NCBI RefSeq assembly: GCF_028435365.1
Contig: NZ_JAGTJJ010000016.1
Location: forward strand, 152,707-191,667
DNA: 38,961 nt
Direction: 5' to 3'
DNA from: Polyangium jinanense
GTDB taxonomy: Bacteria > Myxococcota > Polyangia > Polyangiales > Polyangiaceae
Below, piece after piece: positions 7,416-16,186 of this stretch. The stretch's first letter is position 1. Each line of letters opens with the position of its first letter. Position numbers and translations under genes: made by a program. The notes under the pieces were generated by a model. The model saw only the letters and a list, made by a program, of their open reading frames with translations. It was not told where the DNA came from and made no database searches.

Positions 7416-7943
7416 ATGCCTAAGGTAAACGTCCCCCCCGAATCCGCCAAAAAACCTACACGCATTCCCTCCCCGGAGGCGTCTTTCGAGCGGTTTTACC
7501 GCGAATGCCGCCCCTTCGTCCGCTCCATCGTTCTGCAACGCGGCGTCCCGGAGCGGGAGGCAGACGACCTCGTGCAGGAGGTCTTTGTCATCGCCTGGCG
7601 CCGCTGGGACAGCCTCGTGACGCCCGAGGGCGCGCGGTCGTGGATTTCTACGATTGCGTTCTATGTCGCCTCGAATCACCAAAAGCTCTTGCGATATCGC
7701 GTGGAGCATCTGGCCGACGGCGAGCTACCGGCGCCGGCGTTCGAGCCGCGGGTCGTGGAGGCGATGGATGCTGCGCGCCGGATGGAGACGGTCGTCCGGA
7801 GGCTCAGCCGGAAGGTGTGGGCGGTGGCCCGCGCGTATCTGATCGACGGCCGGTCGATGCCGGAGATCGCTCGCACGTTGCGGATTCCCCTCGACACCGC
7901 GTATGCCCGGCTCGGCCTGGCACGTCGGCGGCTTTCGCTCTGA
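7416..7943 (+). CDS. ECF-type sigma-70 family RNA polymerase sigma factor
   Basis: 175 residues. The ATG at 7416 follows GGAG with suitable spacing; the longer open frame upstream is not used. Region 2 is visible at about residues 25-90 (FERFYRECRPFVRSIVLQRG, EADDLVQEVFVIAWRRWDSL, ARSWISTIAFYVASNHQKLL), where helix 2.4 would recognise the -10 element. Region 4 is at about residues 128-175 (VWAVARAYLIDGRSMPEIAR then TLRIPLDTAYARLGLARRRL), a helix-turn-helix that reads the -35. Size and two-domain layout fit the ECF group. No anti-sigma factor gene is adjacent: the downstream neighbour is convergent and unrelated. Such orphan ECF-like factors are frequent in large myxobacterial genomes; targets cannot be inferred. 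Confidence 0.9.
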   Translation: MPKVNVPPESAKKPTRIPSPEASFERFYRECRPFVRSIVLQRGVPEREADDLVQEVFVIAWRRWDSLVTPEGARSWISTIAFYVASNHQKLLRYRVEHLADGELPAPAFEPRVVEAMDAARRMETVVRRLSRKVWAVARAYLIDGRSMPEIARTLRIPLDTAYARLGLARRRLSL

Positions 7944-7981
7944 CCTCACCCACACCACCGAAATCGTAGACGCGTCGTCTG

Positions 7982-8689
7982 TCACCGCACGGGCGGCGCC
8001 GCTTCCTCCCCCGCCCGCTTCCTCTTCCTCGCCCCCGCCCCCAGCGCCTCGAAGCTCGCCCGCTTCGCCTCATCGTTCGCAAACTCCATCCGCCCCGCCC
8101 CCTCGATCCGCGCCACGGCCGCAAGAATCCGATTCCCCATCCGATTCCGCTCCTGCGTCGTCACCGGCGCGCTCGCGCGCTTCTGCTCCTGCACCGCATC
8201 TGCATTCGTGATCGCCACGAGCGCTTGCGCGAGCCCGTCGAGGTCCTTCTGCACGATCCCGAGGGACGCGGCCTCGGCCGGGTGCTCGTTGGCGCGGCCC
8301 AGGATCTGCTGGATCACCGCCTTCACGTCGCGCACGTTCGTCTTGTTCACCTTCTGCCCGATCCCGTAGGCGCGCTTCACGTCGGCGGGCGCTTTGGCGC
8401 GGCGAACGGCGACGCGGATTTGCTGCATTTGCGCGTGCCCCTGTTCGAGCGCCACGTTTTGCGCGCTCGTCGCTGCGACGGCCTCGCTCCGGGCCTGTTT
8501 GGCGCCAGGGACGGCTTCACCGAGCTTTTCGATGTCCCCCGAAAGCCCCTGAACCAGCCCTTCCGAGAGCCGCGGGCCGAGGACAGCGGCGTGGGTGACG
8601 GCGAGGTTCAATGCTTTCAGGCCGAGCTGCGTGATGGTGGTGAAATCCTTGGCTGGAAGCGTGCTCTTCACAATCAGTGCTGCAGTCAT
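7982..8689 (-). CDS. Helical hypothetical protein
   Basis: 235 residues, not recognised. The ATG at 8689 is chosen because GGGAGGA lies just upstream; the frame extends to 8749 without support. The sequence is largely alpha-helical and Ala/Gln/Lys-rich (ITQLGLKALNLAVTHAAVLG, AVRRAKAPADVKRAYGIGQK, DVKAVIQQILGRANEHPAEA), with a basic, probably disordered tail (ARKRKRAGEEAAPPVR). There is no signal peptide or membrane segment. The gene converges on the sigma factor with a 38-bp gap. Its upstream region carries the 12-copy 21-bp tandem array (8770-9021), a layout that recurs at the helical gene at 38353. Confidence 0.8.
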   Translation of the reverse strand: MTAALIVKSTLPAKDFTTITQLGLKALNLAVTHAAVLGPRLSEGLVQGLSGDIEKLGEAVPGAKQARSEAVAATSAQNVALEQGHAQMQQIRVAVRRAKAPADVKRAYGIGQKVNKTNVRDVKAVIQQILGRANEHPAEAASLGIVQKDLDGLAQALVAITNADAVQEQKRASAPVTTQERNRMGNRILAAVARIEGAGRMEFANDEAKRASFEALGAGARKRKRAGEEAAPPVR

Positions 8690-8769
8690 GACGTTCCTCC
8701 CTCGACGCGTGGTGGAGGTACGGCGTCGTATCGGTCGCGAATGTTGCACGGCTCATGCCAATGGCGGTC

Positions 8770-9027
8770 GTGAAGAGCGCGGAGCCGTTCGTGAAGAGCG
8801 CGGAGCCGTTCGTGAAGAGCGCAGAGACACCCGTGAAGAGCGCGGAGACACCCGTGAAGAGCGCGGAGGTACTCGTGAAAGGCGCGGAGACACCCGTGAA
8901 GAGCGCAGAGGCACCCGTGAAGAGCGCGGAGACACCCGTGAAGAGCGCAGAGACACTCGGGAAGAGCGCGGAAGCACTCGTGAAAAGCGCGGAGGCACCC
9001 GTGAAGAGCGCGGAAGCACTCGTGAAG
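8770..9027. repeat. 21-bp tandem array, 12 full copies
   Basis: Twelve consecutive 21-bp units, exactly in phase, each starting gtgaagagcgcgg (variants gtgaaaagc, gggaagagc), with variable last six bases (ccgttc, acaccc, gcaccc, gcactc). Several frames on both strands are open through it because 21 is divisible by 3. The plus-strand frame 8755-9030 would give VKSAETP heptads, but its ATG has no ribosome-binding site, so I treat this as a DNA repeat rather than a gene. It sits upstream of the helical hypothetical gene at 7982-8689. Confidence 0.9.
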
Positions 9028-9067
9028 TGAGATCCATCACTTGTGCGCCACCGAGCGGCGCATGAAC

Positions 9068-9127
9068 GCTCCAGAACGGAGCGGTGCACCGCTCCAAAAC
9101 GGAGCAGCACCCGCTCCAAAACGGAGC
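9068..9127. repeat. Three palindromic iterons GCTCC-n5-GGAGC
   Basis: Three copies of the inverted repeat GCTCC(agaac or aaaac)GGAGC at 9068-9082, 9091-9105 and 9113-9127, spaced 23 and 22 bp, close to two helical turns. The whole CTCCAAAACGGAG core is conserved in the last two. Regular spacing of identical dyads suggests cooperative protein-binding sites, though a run of small hairpins downstream of the minus-strand gene pair (9174-10080) is also possible. Confidence 0.5.
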
Positions 9128-9173
9128 AGACCTGGCGGCGGATGCGCTGGAGCTCGGTAGAGAACTCCGTTGC

Positions 9174-9620
9174 TCAGTGAACGAAGAAGCCGCCAGCGGC
9201 GGCGCAGCCTTCGCAGAACACCGCGAACGACTCCAGGAGCGCGAAGAGCTCGCGTTCGTGCTCGAGCGGTTCGAGCTTCGCGCGCGTAGCTTCGAGCATC
9301 GCCCGAAGTCCGGCGGCAGCGAGCGGACACTCTCGCTCGCTCAGCCACGCGCCGTCGTTGAAACAGAGCTTGAAGAGCGGAACCCCTTCGCCCTCCGGAG
9401 CCTGGATGCGCAAGGCCCTGTCCCGCTCGGCTCCTTCTGCCGGGACCAAGGGGCGTAGGTACGACTCGTTGAGTACGCCGACGTTCGCGAGCGCCTCGCG
9501 CACCCGCTCCATGGCGTTAGCGTCGAGGCGAAGGTATCGCGCGTCGTCCGGTGCTTCCGTCGCGACCGCGCCCTCCCTCCGCAGGATGGGATGGTCCGCG
9601 CGATAGAGGTCATAACCCAT
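9174..9620 (-). CDS. Hypothetical protein, second gene of an overlapping pair
   Basis: 148 residues, not recognised. It starts at ATG 9620, eleven bases inside the end of the upstream gene (stop at 9610), so the two are surely co-transcribed. The sequence is acidic-amphipathic with no signal peptide or membrane segment. Visible segments are MGYDLYRADHPILRREG, RVREALANVGVLNESYLRPL and a Leu/Glu-rich helix (LRAMLEATRAKLEPLEHERE then LFALLESFAVFCEGC). Two Cys near the C-terminus (FCEGCAAAGG) are not arranged as a known metal site. An antitoxin/immunity-style or regulatory role cannot be concluded. Confidence 0.7.
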   Translation of the reverse strand: MGYDLYRADHPILRREGAVATEAPDDARYLRLDANAMERVREALANVGVLNESYLRPLVPAEGAERDRALRIQAPEGEGVPLFKLCFNDGAWLSERECPLAAAGLRAMLEATRAKLEPLEHERELFALLESFAVFCEGCAAAGGFFVH

Positions 9621-10080
9621 GGTATTTGCCGATCAGGAGGTCCTCGAGCGTCGCGCGCTTTTCGGGAGGGAGCGTCGCGAAGCGAAAGCGACCACGCACG
9701 CCATACGCTTCGATGCGGTGGGAGAGCCGGCGAACGACGTTCTCGACCGGCACCACCATACGAACGCCGTCGAACTGGAGGACGCTGTCGCCGAGGTCGT
9801 CTGGGAACGTGTACACCCAGAGCCACATCGCGCTCCGGGGTGCGGAAGGCGTCTCGAGGTAGCAGCCGAGGACGAAGTCGACGCTCTCGTCGTCCTCGAC
9901 GATGCCGTAGTTGCCGACGGTGATCCGCTCGCCTGCGGGCCCGAGGATCGGAAAGGCTCTTTCGAGAGCCGGCGCCAAGCGCGGCATCGACCCGTCCTCC
10001 GCACGCGCGAAGACTTCGACGAAGGACGGCAGCCGATCGGCAATCAGCTGGCGCTCGGTGGCGAGGTCCGCTGCGTTCAC
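9610..10080 (-). CDS. Hypothetical protein, first gene of an overlapping pair
   Basis: 156 residues from a GTG at 10080 (only a weak AGGG upstream). Not recognised. The fold looks alpha/beta: an N-terminal helix (LATERQLIADRLPSFVEVFA), then strands around a Trp-rich stretch (SAMWLWVYTFPDDLGDSVLQ) and VENVVRRLSHRIEAYGVRGR. No signal peptide, transmembrane helix or catalytic motif is visible. Its stop overlaps the start of the 148-residue gene by eleven bases, so the products may function together. The gap to the RCC1 lipoprotein gene upstream is 75 bp, so one operon of three genes is possible. Confidence 0.7.
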   Translation of the reverse strand: MNAADLATERQLIADRLPSFVEVFARAEDGSMPRLAPALERAFPILGPAGERITVGNYGIVEDDESVDFVLGCYLETPSAPRSAMWLWVYTFPDDLGDSVLQFDGVRMVVPVENVVRRLSHRIEAYGVRGRFRFATLPPEKRATLEDLLIGKYHGL

Positions 10081-10155
10081 GGGCGAACCCTAGCCGACTT
10101 CCAGCGATGGGAGAAGCTACCGTTCGCGGCGACGCGGCGCGCGCGACGGCGCTCG

Positions 10156-11400
10156 TTATTCGGCGTGCGGGCCGAGGACGTAGCGCGGCTCGTGTACGAG
10201 CCTGACGTCCATCGCGCCGGAGCCGTCGTTGACGGGAGTCGGCAAACCGCCGCCGTCGCCGAGGTACCCGGAGATTCCGGCACACGCGATCGCGCCGCTC
10301 TCGAGCCGCGCGCACAGGCGCCCGCCGCCGCTCGCGATCTCGATCGGCTTGCCGGCGAAGGACAGCGGCTCGCCACCGAGCACATCATTGAACTTTCCCG
10401 CGCACGTCACGCGGTCCGCGCCGTCGATCGCGCAGACGAATCCGTCTCCGATCGCGACGTCGCGCGCGCGCTCGAACGGCATCTTGACAGCACCGTCCTC
10501 GAAACCGGCGCCCCAGCAATACGTGTCGCCCGCGCGCGTGATCGCGCACGTCGTCACGCGGTTCGACTCGAGGTGGACGACGCCATCGAAGGCCGCCACG
10601 CGGTGCAGAACGCCGTCGTCCTGCTCTTTGCCGGGTGCCACGCCGAGCACGCCAAAATGATTTGCGCCCCAACACCACACCGCACCTGCTGCATCGGTCG
10701 CGCACGAGAACCCGATACCGGCCGTCAAGAGCGTTGCTCCGCGAATCGGCACCTTGCTCCGCGCGTATTCGCCGCCCGCACCCGTCGGCGCCCGCTTTGC
10801 CTCGCGACCGCCAAGATTCGCGAGCACCGGCGGCACGCCGACCGAAAATACGGGTGCCACGCAAACGACCTCACCACGAACGATGGCGCAGACGTGGTAG
10901 TCGCCGACCGCAATTCGTGAGGCGCCCGCGAGCGCCCGAACCTCTCCGCTCCCGCAGGCGTGATCGTCGCACAGCGCGGTGAAGATTCCTTCCGTGCAGC
11001 GGACGGTGCCTCGCGAGAGCGTGCACGTACCTTCCATCGAAGTCGCGACCTGGTCGCCGCGTTCGAATGGTAGCTCAACGGCCAGAGCCGCGTGCTTGCT
11101 CTCGCAAAGATTCATCCGACCGCGCTTCTCGTCACGCCCCCAACACGCCACGCGACCGCCGTCGAGGAGCGCGCACGTGTGGAGCTCGCTCGCGACGAGA
11201 GCCGTGGCCTTCGCCGACCGATCGGCGAGCGGCGCCGCGCAGCCAAGCGGCGGCACGCCGGCGAGCGCCGGAGGCGGCGGCAACGAGGGCGCAGGAGCTG
11301 CCGGATGCTCGGACGCACCCCCGCATCCGGCGGACGCCATGAGAACGAAGGCGACGGCCGTACAGGAGCGAGCGAACTGGATGGAGGCGAAGGACAGCAC
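10156..11400 (-). CDS. RCC1-repeat lipoprotein
   Basis: 414 residues from GTG 11400, the start that gives a lipoprotein signal peptide ([20 protein letters not shown] then MASAGC); the lipidated Cys would be residue 26, with a slightly non-canonical -3 Ser. The frame runs farther upstream through a GCA triplet tract, which would give poly-Cys and is not credible protein. The mature part starts with a Pro/Ala linker and then carries RCC1/BLIP-II type repeats: [81 protein letters not shown], a beta-propeller with paired Cys in most blades. Such lipoproteins are abundant in myxobacteria; the ligand is unknown. Probable location is the outer-membrane surface or periplasm. Confidence 0.85.
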   Translation of the reverse strand: MLSFASIQFARSCTAVAFVLMASAGCGGASEHPAAPAPSLPPPPALAGVPPLGCAAPLADRSAKATALVASELHTCALLDGGRVACWGRDEKRGRMNLCESKHAALAVELPFERGDQVATSMEGTCTLSRGTVRCTEGIFTALCDDHACGSGEVRALAGASRIAVGDYHVCAIVRGEVVCVAPVFSVGVPPVLANLGGREAKRAPTGAGGEYARSKVPIRGATLLTAGIGFSCATDAAGAVWCWGANHFGVLGVAPGKEQDDGVLHRVAAFDGVVHLESNRVTTCAITRAGDTYCWGAGFEDGAVKMPFERARDVAIGDGFVCAIDGADRVTCAGKFNDVLGGEPLSFAGKPIEIASGGGRLCARLESGAIACAGISGYLGDGGGLPTPVNDGSGAMDVRLVHEPRYVLGPHAE

Positions 11401-11445
11401 GGGCTCGGGAGGGTAGCCAACCGAAGAACGTTTGCAATGCCGCCC

Positions 11446-11484
<39 letters not shown>

Positions 11485-11584
11485 GCAGCGGCAGCCGACC
11501 CCGGCGACCCTGGATCCCCCGGATCCCGCCCCCTGAACGTCTCCCACCTCCCCCGCAACCAAGCCTTCCGCGAACCCGCCTATC

Positions 11585-11613
11585 TTGGCGCCCCACCCCC
11601 CGGATGCTACGGT
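11585..11613 (+). promoter_or_regulatory. Candidate sigma-70-type promoter of the glycan operon
   Basis: TTGGCG (11585-11590) and TACGGT (11608-11613) are separated by exactly 17 bp and end 41 bp before the gmd ATG. The match to consensus is partial (4/6 and 3/6), but spacing and position are right for the only long gap upstream of the 14-gene operon. Confidence 0.35.
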
Positions 11614-11654
11614 CCGCCCCCGGGCAGGGGTCGCCGGACGCACTTCAGAACCGC

Positions 11655-12653
11655 ATGAAACGCGCGCTCATCACCGGCATCACCGGCCAAGACGGCTCGT
11701 ACCTCGCGGAACTCCTCCTTGCGAAGGGGTACGAGGTCCACGGCATCATCCGGCGCTCCTCCTCCTTCAACACCGAGCGCATCGACCACCTCTACCGCGA
11801 CCCGCACGAGCGTGGCGTCCGCCTCTTCTTGCATCACGGCGACCTCAACGACGCCTCCTCGCTCCAGTCGATCATCGCCGAGGTCCAGCCGGACGAGATC
11901 TACAACCTTGGCGCGCAGAGCCACGTCCGTGTCTCCTTCGACATCCCCGAGTACACCGGCGAGGTCACCGCGCTCGGCGCCATTCGCCTCCTCGAGGCCA
12001 TGCGCAAGATGCGCGTCACCGCGCGCTTCTACCAGGCGAGCTCGAGCGAGCTCTACGGCAAGGTCGCCGAGATCCCCCAGCGCGAGACCACCCCCTTCCA
12101 CCCCCGCAGCCCTTACGCCGCGGCCAAGGCGTATGCCTTCTACGTCGCGCAGAACTACCGCGAGGCGTACGGCATGCACATCTCGAACGGCATCCTCTTC
12201 AACCACGAGAGCGAGCGCCGCGGCGAGACCTTCGTCACCCGCAAGATCACGCGCGGCGTCGGCCGCATCAAGCATGGCCTCCAGCGTGATCTCTGGCTCG
12301 GCAACCTCGATGCCCGCCGCGACTGGGGCCACGCCGAGGACTACGTCGAGGCCATGTGGCGCATGCTCCAGCAGGACCAGGCCGACGATTACGTCGTCGG
12401 CACGGGCGAAACCCACTCCGTGCGCGAGTTCCTGGAGCTCGCGTTCCGCCATGCGGGCCTCGACTGGCAGGAGTACGTGCGCATCGATCCCAAGTATTTC
12501 CGGCCGGCCGAGGTCGACGTCCTCCTCGCGGATCCCACGAAGGCGCGGGAGAAGCTCGGGTGGACGCCCAAGGTCTCGTTCCCGGAGCTCGTGCGTCGCA
12601 TGGTGGATTCGGACCTCGAGCTCGCGGCGCGGGAAAAGCGGGCGCGGGGATGA
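11655..12653 (+). CDS. gmd: GDP-mannose 4,6-dehydratase
   Basis: 332 residues. Converts GDP-D-mannose to GDP-4-keto-6-deoxy-D-mannose, the branch point to GDP-fucose, GDP-rhamnose or GDP-perosamine. It is an extended short-chain dehydrogenase with the NADP-binding glycine motif at the N-terminus ([19 protein letters not shown]), the family's [14 protein letters not shown] segment, the SSSELYGKV active-site Ser region and the catalytic YAAAK (Tyr154, Lys158). [20 protein letters not shown] is highly characteristic of Gmd. The ATG at 11655 is chosen because homology begins there; no good ribosome-binding site is visible. First gene of the glycan operon. No GDP-fucose synthase or rmd homologue is evident in the window, so the 4-keto sugar must be used or reduced by an unlinked enzyme or by the third SDR of the cluster. 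Confidence 0.95.
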   Translation: MKRALITGITGQDGSYLAELLLAKGYEVHGIIRRSSSFNTERIDHLYRDPHERGVRLFLHHGDLNDASSLQSIIAEVQPDEIYNLGAQSHVRVSFDIPEYTGEVTALGAIRLLEAMRKMRVTARFYQASSSELYGKVAEIPQRETTPFHPRSPYAAAKAYAFYVAQNYREAYGMHISNGILFNHESERRGETFVTRKITRGVGRIKHGLQRDLWLGNLDARRDWGHAEDYVEAMWRMLQQDQADDYVVGTGETHSVREFLELAFRHAGLDWQEYVRIDPKYFRPAEVDVLLADPTKAREKLGWTPKVSFPELVRRMVDSDLELAAREKRARG

Positions 12654-14017
12654 ACGCGGCGTTCGGGTACGTCAGCGGCAGGCCTGGCTCGGCGATTGAC
12701 GAGGCCCGGTTCTCCCCGAATGCCGTGACGTCCCCCGACGGCCGTTTCACGGTCGTCTTCGAAGGTGACGTCGAAACCCCGGAAGGCGTCCTCGCCGCGT
12801 ATGCCGCCCGCGGCAAGTGCGCGCTCGAAGAGCTTCGGGGCGGTTTTGCGCTGGGTCTTTGGGACGCGAACGAGCGGACGCTCCTCCTCGCGCGGGATCC
12901 GATCGGCATCAAATCCCTCTACTTCGCGACGTCCCCCGGAAAGCTCGCCTTCGCCTTCGAGGTCTGGACGCTCGCCGCGCAGGGTTTTGCCGAAAAACGG
13001 TTGTCTCGCCGCGCGGTCGCGAGCTTCCTCGCCACGGGCACCGTCGCCGAGCCTGACACCATCCTCGAAGGTGTCTCGCCCCTCCCACCCGCGACGATCC
13101 TCACCTACCGCGACGGCCACGCGCGCAGCGCCACGTACTGGGAGCTGCCGATCGAGCCCCGAACGACGACCGATCCGCGCGACGTCGAGGCCATGCTCGC
13201 CGAGGCCGCTTTCCCTCGAACGGCCTCCCACGTCGCCCCTGACGAACGCGAGATCACGGAGGCCGTCGAGGCGCTCGATCAACCTTCCACGTCGTTCCTC
13301 CGCGCGTTCCGCGCCGCGAAATCCGCGGGCGTGGCGGCCTTTTCTGGCCTCGGCCGGAGCGCGCTTTTCCCCGCGGCGAGCCGCATCCTCCACTTCGGAG
13401 CGCTCTTCGCCCGATACCGATCCGTCGAGCATGCGTACGCCGCGCTCCGCGGCACGGTCGAATCCGACGTGCTCACCGTCGCCACCTTTCCCGGCCGCGA
13501 CGCCTTCGCACACCCGAGCTCGCTCTCCTTCAAGGACACCGCGCTCCTGCCGATCACAATCCCGTCGCAGCTCGAGCCCGCGCTCGCGCGGCGCGGGCTC
13601 CGCCTCGATCGTGCCCTCGCCCTGCTCGACCTCACGAACGACCTCCGCGACCGGGCCCTGCGTGACGCCGACGTCGCGTGCCGCCGCCGCGGCCTCTCGC
13701 TCCGCGCCCCACTCCTCGATCGCTCCGTCGTCGAGCGCGCGCTGTTCCTCCCGCGGAGGTCCACGCTCCTGCACACCCCCGCACGCCCGGCGCCCGCGCC
13801 TCCGCTCGCCGCGTGGCTCAAGGGCCCGCTCCGCGCCTGGACCGAACGAAAGCTCCTCGACGAGGCCCGGCGCCACGCGCCCTTCCTCGACGCAGGCGCC
13901 GTCGCCGGGTTGTGGCGTTATTTCCTCGCAGACGACAAAAGCACCTATGCCGCGCCGCACTTCTTCGCATTGACCACGCTCATCGCCTATCTGCAAAGCC
14001 ATGATGCAACGATCTGA
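12650..14017 (+). CDS. Degenerate asparagine-synthetase-like protein
   Basis: 455 residues, start overlapping the gmd stop as ATGA. The architecture is that of AsnB-type class II amidotransferases: an N-terminal Ntn-hydrolase-like domain ([20 protein letters not shown] then [11 protein letters not shown]) and a C-terminal synthetase-like domain. [19 protein letters not shown] and [20 protein letters not shown] are typical family landmarks. Both active sites are damaged. The protein begins MNAAFGY, so the Cys2 nucleophile needed for glutaminase activity is absent, and the ATP pyrophosphatase loop SGGxDS reads SGLGRS (about residues 232-237). It is therefore probably not an amidotransferase or an asparagine synthase. 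Non-canonical AsnB homologues are frequent in polysaccharide clusters; a sugar-modifying or structural role is inference. Confidence 0.85.
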   Translation: MNAAFGYVSGRPGSAIDEARFSPNAVTSPDGRFTVVFEGDVETPEGVLAAYAARGKCALEELRGGFALGLWDANERTLLLARDPIGIKSLYFATSPGKLAFAFEVWTLAAQGFAEKRLSRRAVASFLATGTVAEPDTILEGVSPLPPATILTYRDGHARSATYWELPIEPRTTTDPRDVEAMLAEAAFPRTASHVAPDEREITEAVEALDQPSTSFLRAFRAAKSAGVAAFSGLGRSALFPAASRILHFGALFARYRSVEHAYAALRGTVESDVLTVATFPGRDAFAHPSSLSFKDTALLPITIPSQLEPALARRGLRLDRALALLDLTNDLRDRALRDADVACRRRGLSLRAPLLDRSVVERALFLPRRSTLLHTPARPAPAPPLAAWLKGPLRAWTERKLLDEARRHAPFLDAGAVAGLWRYFLADDKSTYAAPHFFALTTLIAYLQSHDATI

Positions 14018-14034
14018 CGGAGGACTCTGCTGAC

Positions 14035-15006
14035 ATGGGACTCGGCGCAGCACGCAAGACCGCGCTCGTCACGGGCGCTGCGGGTTTCCTCGGCTCGCAC
14101 CTCGTCGATCGCTTGCTCGACGAGGGCTACGAGGTCGTCGGCATCGACAACCTCATGACCGGCGACCTCGGCAACCTCGAGCGTGCCGGCCGCGACTCGC
14201 ATTTCCACTTCCAGATGGGCGACGTCCGCGAGCCCATTCACGTCTACGCCGAGCTCGTCTTCAACTTCGCCTGCCCCGCCTCGCCCGTCCATTACCAGAG
14301 CGACCCGTACGCCACGCTCACCACGAGCGTCATGGGCGCCCTCCGCCTCGTCGAAATGGCCCGCGGCCGCCGCTGCACCATCGTCCACGCCTCGACCTCC
14401 GAGGTCTACGGCGACCCCACGGTCCACCCCCAGCCCGAGAGCTACTGGGGCAACGTCAATCCCATCGGCGAACGCTCCTGCTACGACGAAGGAAAACGTT
14501 GCGCCGAAACCCTCCTCAACGACGCCCGCCGCGCCTGGGGTGTCGACGTCCGCATCGCGCGTATCTTCAACACCTATGGCCCGCGCATGGCCTTCGACGA
14601 CGGCCGCGTCGTCTCCAATTTCATCGTCCAGGCGCTCCGGGGAAAACCCCTCACCCTCTTCGGCGACGGCAAGCAAACCCGCTCCTTCTGCTTCGTGAAG
14701 GACCTCATCGAAGGCATCCTCGCCCTCGCCCGCTCCGGGCCGCTCGAAAGCCCCGTGAACCTCGGCAACCCCGAGGAATTCACCATTCGTGAGCTCGCCG
14801 AAGAAGTCCTCCGCCTCCTCGGCTCCGACCTCGAAATCATCCACGCGCCTTTGCCCGCCGACGACCCGCGCCAGCGCAAGCCCGACATCACCCGCGCCCG
14901 CGAGCTCCTCGGCTTCTCCCCGCGCGTCGCCCTCCGCGACGGCCTCCGCGCCACCGTCACCGACTTCCAGGCCCGGCTCGCCGAGCGCGGCCCGAAAGGA
15001 CGATAG
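14035..15006 (+). CDS. NAD-dependent SDR, UDP-glucuronate decarboxylase-like
   Basis: 323 residues; GGAGGA lies a little upstream of ATG 14035. The protein closely follows the UDP-glucuronic acid decarboxylase (UXS) pattern: TGAAGFLGSHLVDRLL NAD-binding loop, FACPASPVHYQ, the active-site STSEVYGDP, GNVNPIGERSCYDEGKR with catalytic Tyr150 and Lys154, and RIFNTYGPRM. UXS makes UDP-xylose from UDP-glucuronate, so xylose is a likely component of the glycan. Related dTDP-glucose dehydratases lack the ACPASP and GNVNP signatures, which is why I prefer UXS. A 17-bp gap separates it from the asparagine-synthetase-like gene, one of the few non-overlapping junctions in the operon. Confidence 0.88.
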   Translation: MGLGAARKTALVTGAAGFLGSHLVDRLLDEGYEVVGIDNLMTGDLGNLERAGRDSHFHFQMGDVREPIHVYAELVFNFACPASPVHYQSDPYATLTTSVMGALRLVEMARGRRCTIVHASTSEVYGDPTVHPQPESYWGNVNPIGERSCYDEGKRCAETLLNDARRAWGVDVRIARIFNTYGPRMAFDDGRVVSNFIVQALRGKPLTLFGDGKQTRSFCFVKDLIEGILALARSGPLESPVNLGNPEEFTIRELAEEVLRLLGSDLEIIHAPLPADDPRQRKPDITRARELLGFSPRVALRDGLRATVTDFQARLAERGPKGR

Positions 15007-15013
15007 GCCCGCC

Positions 15014-16186
15014 ATGGTCCGGATCGCGATCCTCGCGACGCACCCGATCCAGTACCAGGCGCCGCTCTACCGCGCCCTCGCCGCCCGCGAGGACGTCGCG
15101 ATCAAGCTCTTTTTCTGCTGGGATTTTGGCGTCAAAGAGACCCGCGACCCCGGCTTCGGCAAGACCATCCGCTGGGACGTCCCCCTCCTCGAAGGCTACG
15201 ATCACGAATTCGTGCCGAACGTCTCGAAACGCCCCGGCACGGACCATTTCTTCGGCCTCGTCAACCCCGGCGCATTTTCGCGCATGTCGGCATTCCGCCC
15301 CGACGTCATCATCGTCCACGGGTATGCCCATGCCACCGAGCACGACGTCATGCTGCGGGCCCGCCAGAAGGGCATCCCCGTCCTGCTCCGCGGCGAATCG
15401 AACCTTCTCGCCGAGCGCCCCGCGCACATCAGCCTTGCCAAGCGCCTCGCCTTGCCCCCGATCTTCCGCCGCCTCGGCGGCGCCCTCGCGATCGGCACCC
15501 TCTCCGCGCACTACTTCGAGCATTACGGCGTCCCGAAAGAGCGCGTCTTCATCGCGCCCTACACCGTCGACAATTCGTTCTTCCAATCCCAGACGGGCTC
15601 CGTCCGCGAAGAGGCCCGCGCCTTCCGCAAAGAGCTCGGCATTCCCGAGGACGACCTCGTCGTCAATTACGCCGCCAAGCTCATCCCCGTGAAGGGCTGC
15701 GCCGATCTGATCCGCGCCTTCGCCGCGCGCCCGCGCCCGAATGCCCACCTCGTCCTCATCGGCGACGGCCCGCTCCGGGGCGAGCTCGAATCCCTCGCCC
15801 GCTCTCTCTCCGCCCGCGTGCATTTCGTCGGCTTCGTCAACCAGAAGCGCATGCCGGCCGCGTATGCCCTCGGCGACGTCTTTGCCTTGCCCTCGCGCTT
15901 CGAGCCCTGGGGCCTCGCCGTCAACGAGGCCATGAACCTCGGCCTCCCCATCATCGCCTCCGATCAGGTCGGCGCCGTCCCCGACCTCGTCGGCCCTGAC
16001 AATGGCTGGGTCTTCCCCGCGGGCAGCGTCCCTGCGCTGACGCGTGTCCTCGACGAGGCCCTCGCGCACCCCGACGCCCGCGTTTCCCGTGGAAAAGCCT
16101 CCCTGCGCCGCATTGCCGCGTGGGACATCCCTCACACCGCCGAAGGCTTCGTCCGCGCGGCCCGCGCCGTCTGGTCGCGCTCATGA
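15014..16186 (+). CDS. Glycosyltransferase family 4
   Basis: 390 residues from ATG 15014, seven bases after the SDR stop. GT-B fold: the N-terminal acceptor domain starts RIAILATHPIQYQAPLYRAL, a hallmark of a GT4 subgroup of surface-polysaccharide enzymes. The C-terminal donor domain has VVNYAAKLIPVKGCADLIRA, HLVLIGDGPLRGELE, HFVGFVNQKRMPAAYALGDV and the E-x7-E nucleotide-sugar motif (PSRFEPWGLAVNEAMNLGLP). Retaining transfer of one sugar onto the lipid-linked repeat unit at the cytoplasmic membrane is expected; donor and acceptor cannot be read from sequence. Its stop overlaps the next glycosyltransferase start (ATGA). Confidence 0.92.
   Translation: MVRIAILATHPIQYQAPLYRALAAREDVAIKLFFCWDFGVKETRDPGFGKTIRWDVPLLEGYDHEFVPNVSKRPGTDHFFGLVNPGAFSRMSAFRPDVIIVHGYAHATEHDVMLRARQKGIPVLLRGESNLLAERPAHISLAKRLALPPIFRRLGGALAIGTLSAHYFEHYGVPKERVFIAPYTVDNSFFQSQTGSVREEARAFRKELGIPEDDLVVNYAAKLIPVKGCADLIRAFAARPRPNAHLVLIGDGPLRGELESLARSLSARVHFVGFVNQKRMPAAYALGDVFALPSRFEPWGLAVNEAMNLGLPIIASDQVGAVPDLVGPDNGWVFPAGSVPALTRVLDEALAHPDARVSRGKASLRRIAAWDIPHTAEGFVRAARAVWSRS

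Noticed and set aside
8755..9030. Plus-strand ORF coding VKSAETP heptads
   Set aside because: No ribosome-binding site; several frames on both strands are equally open, so the openness follows from the 21-bp period. Kept as a repeat.
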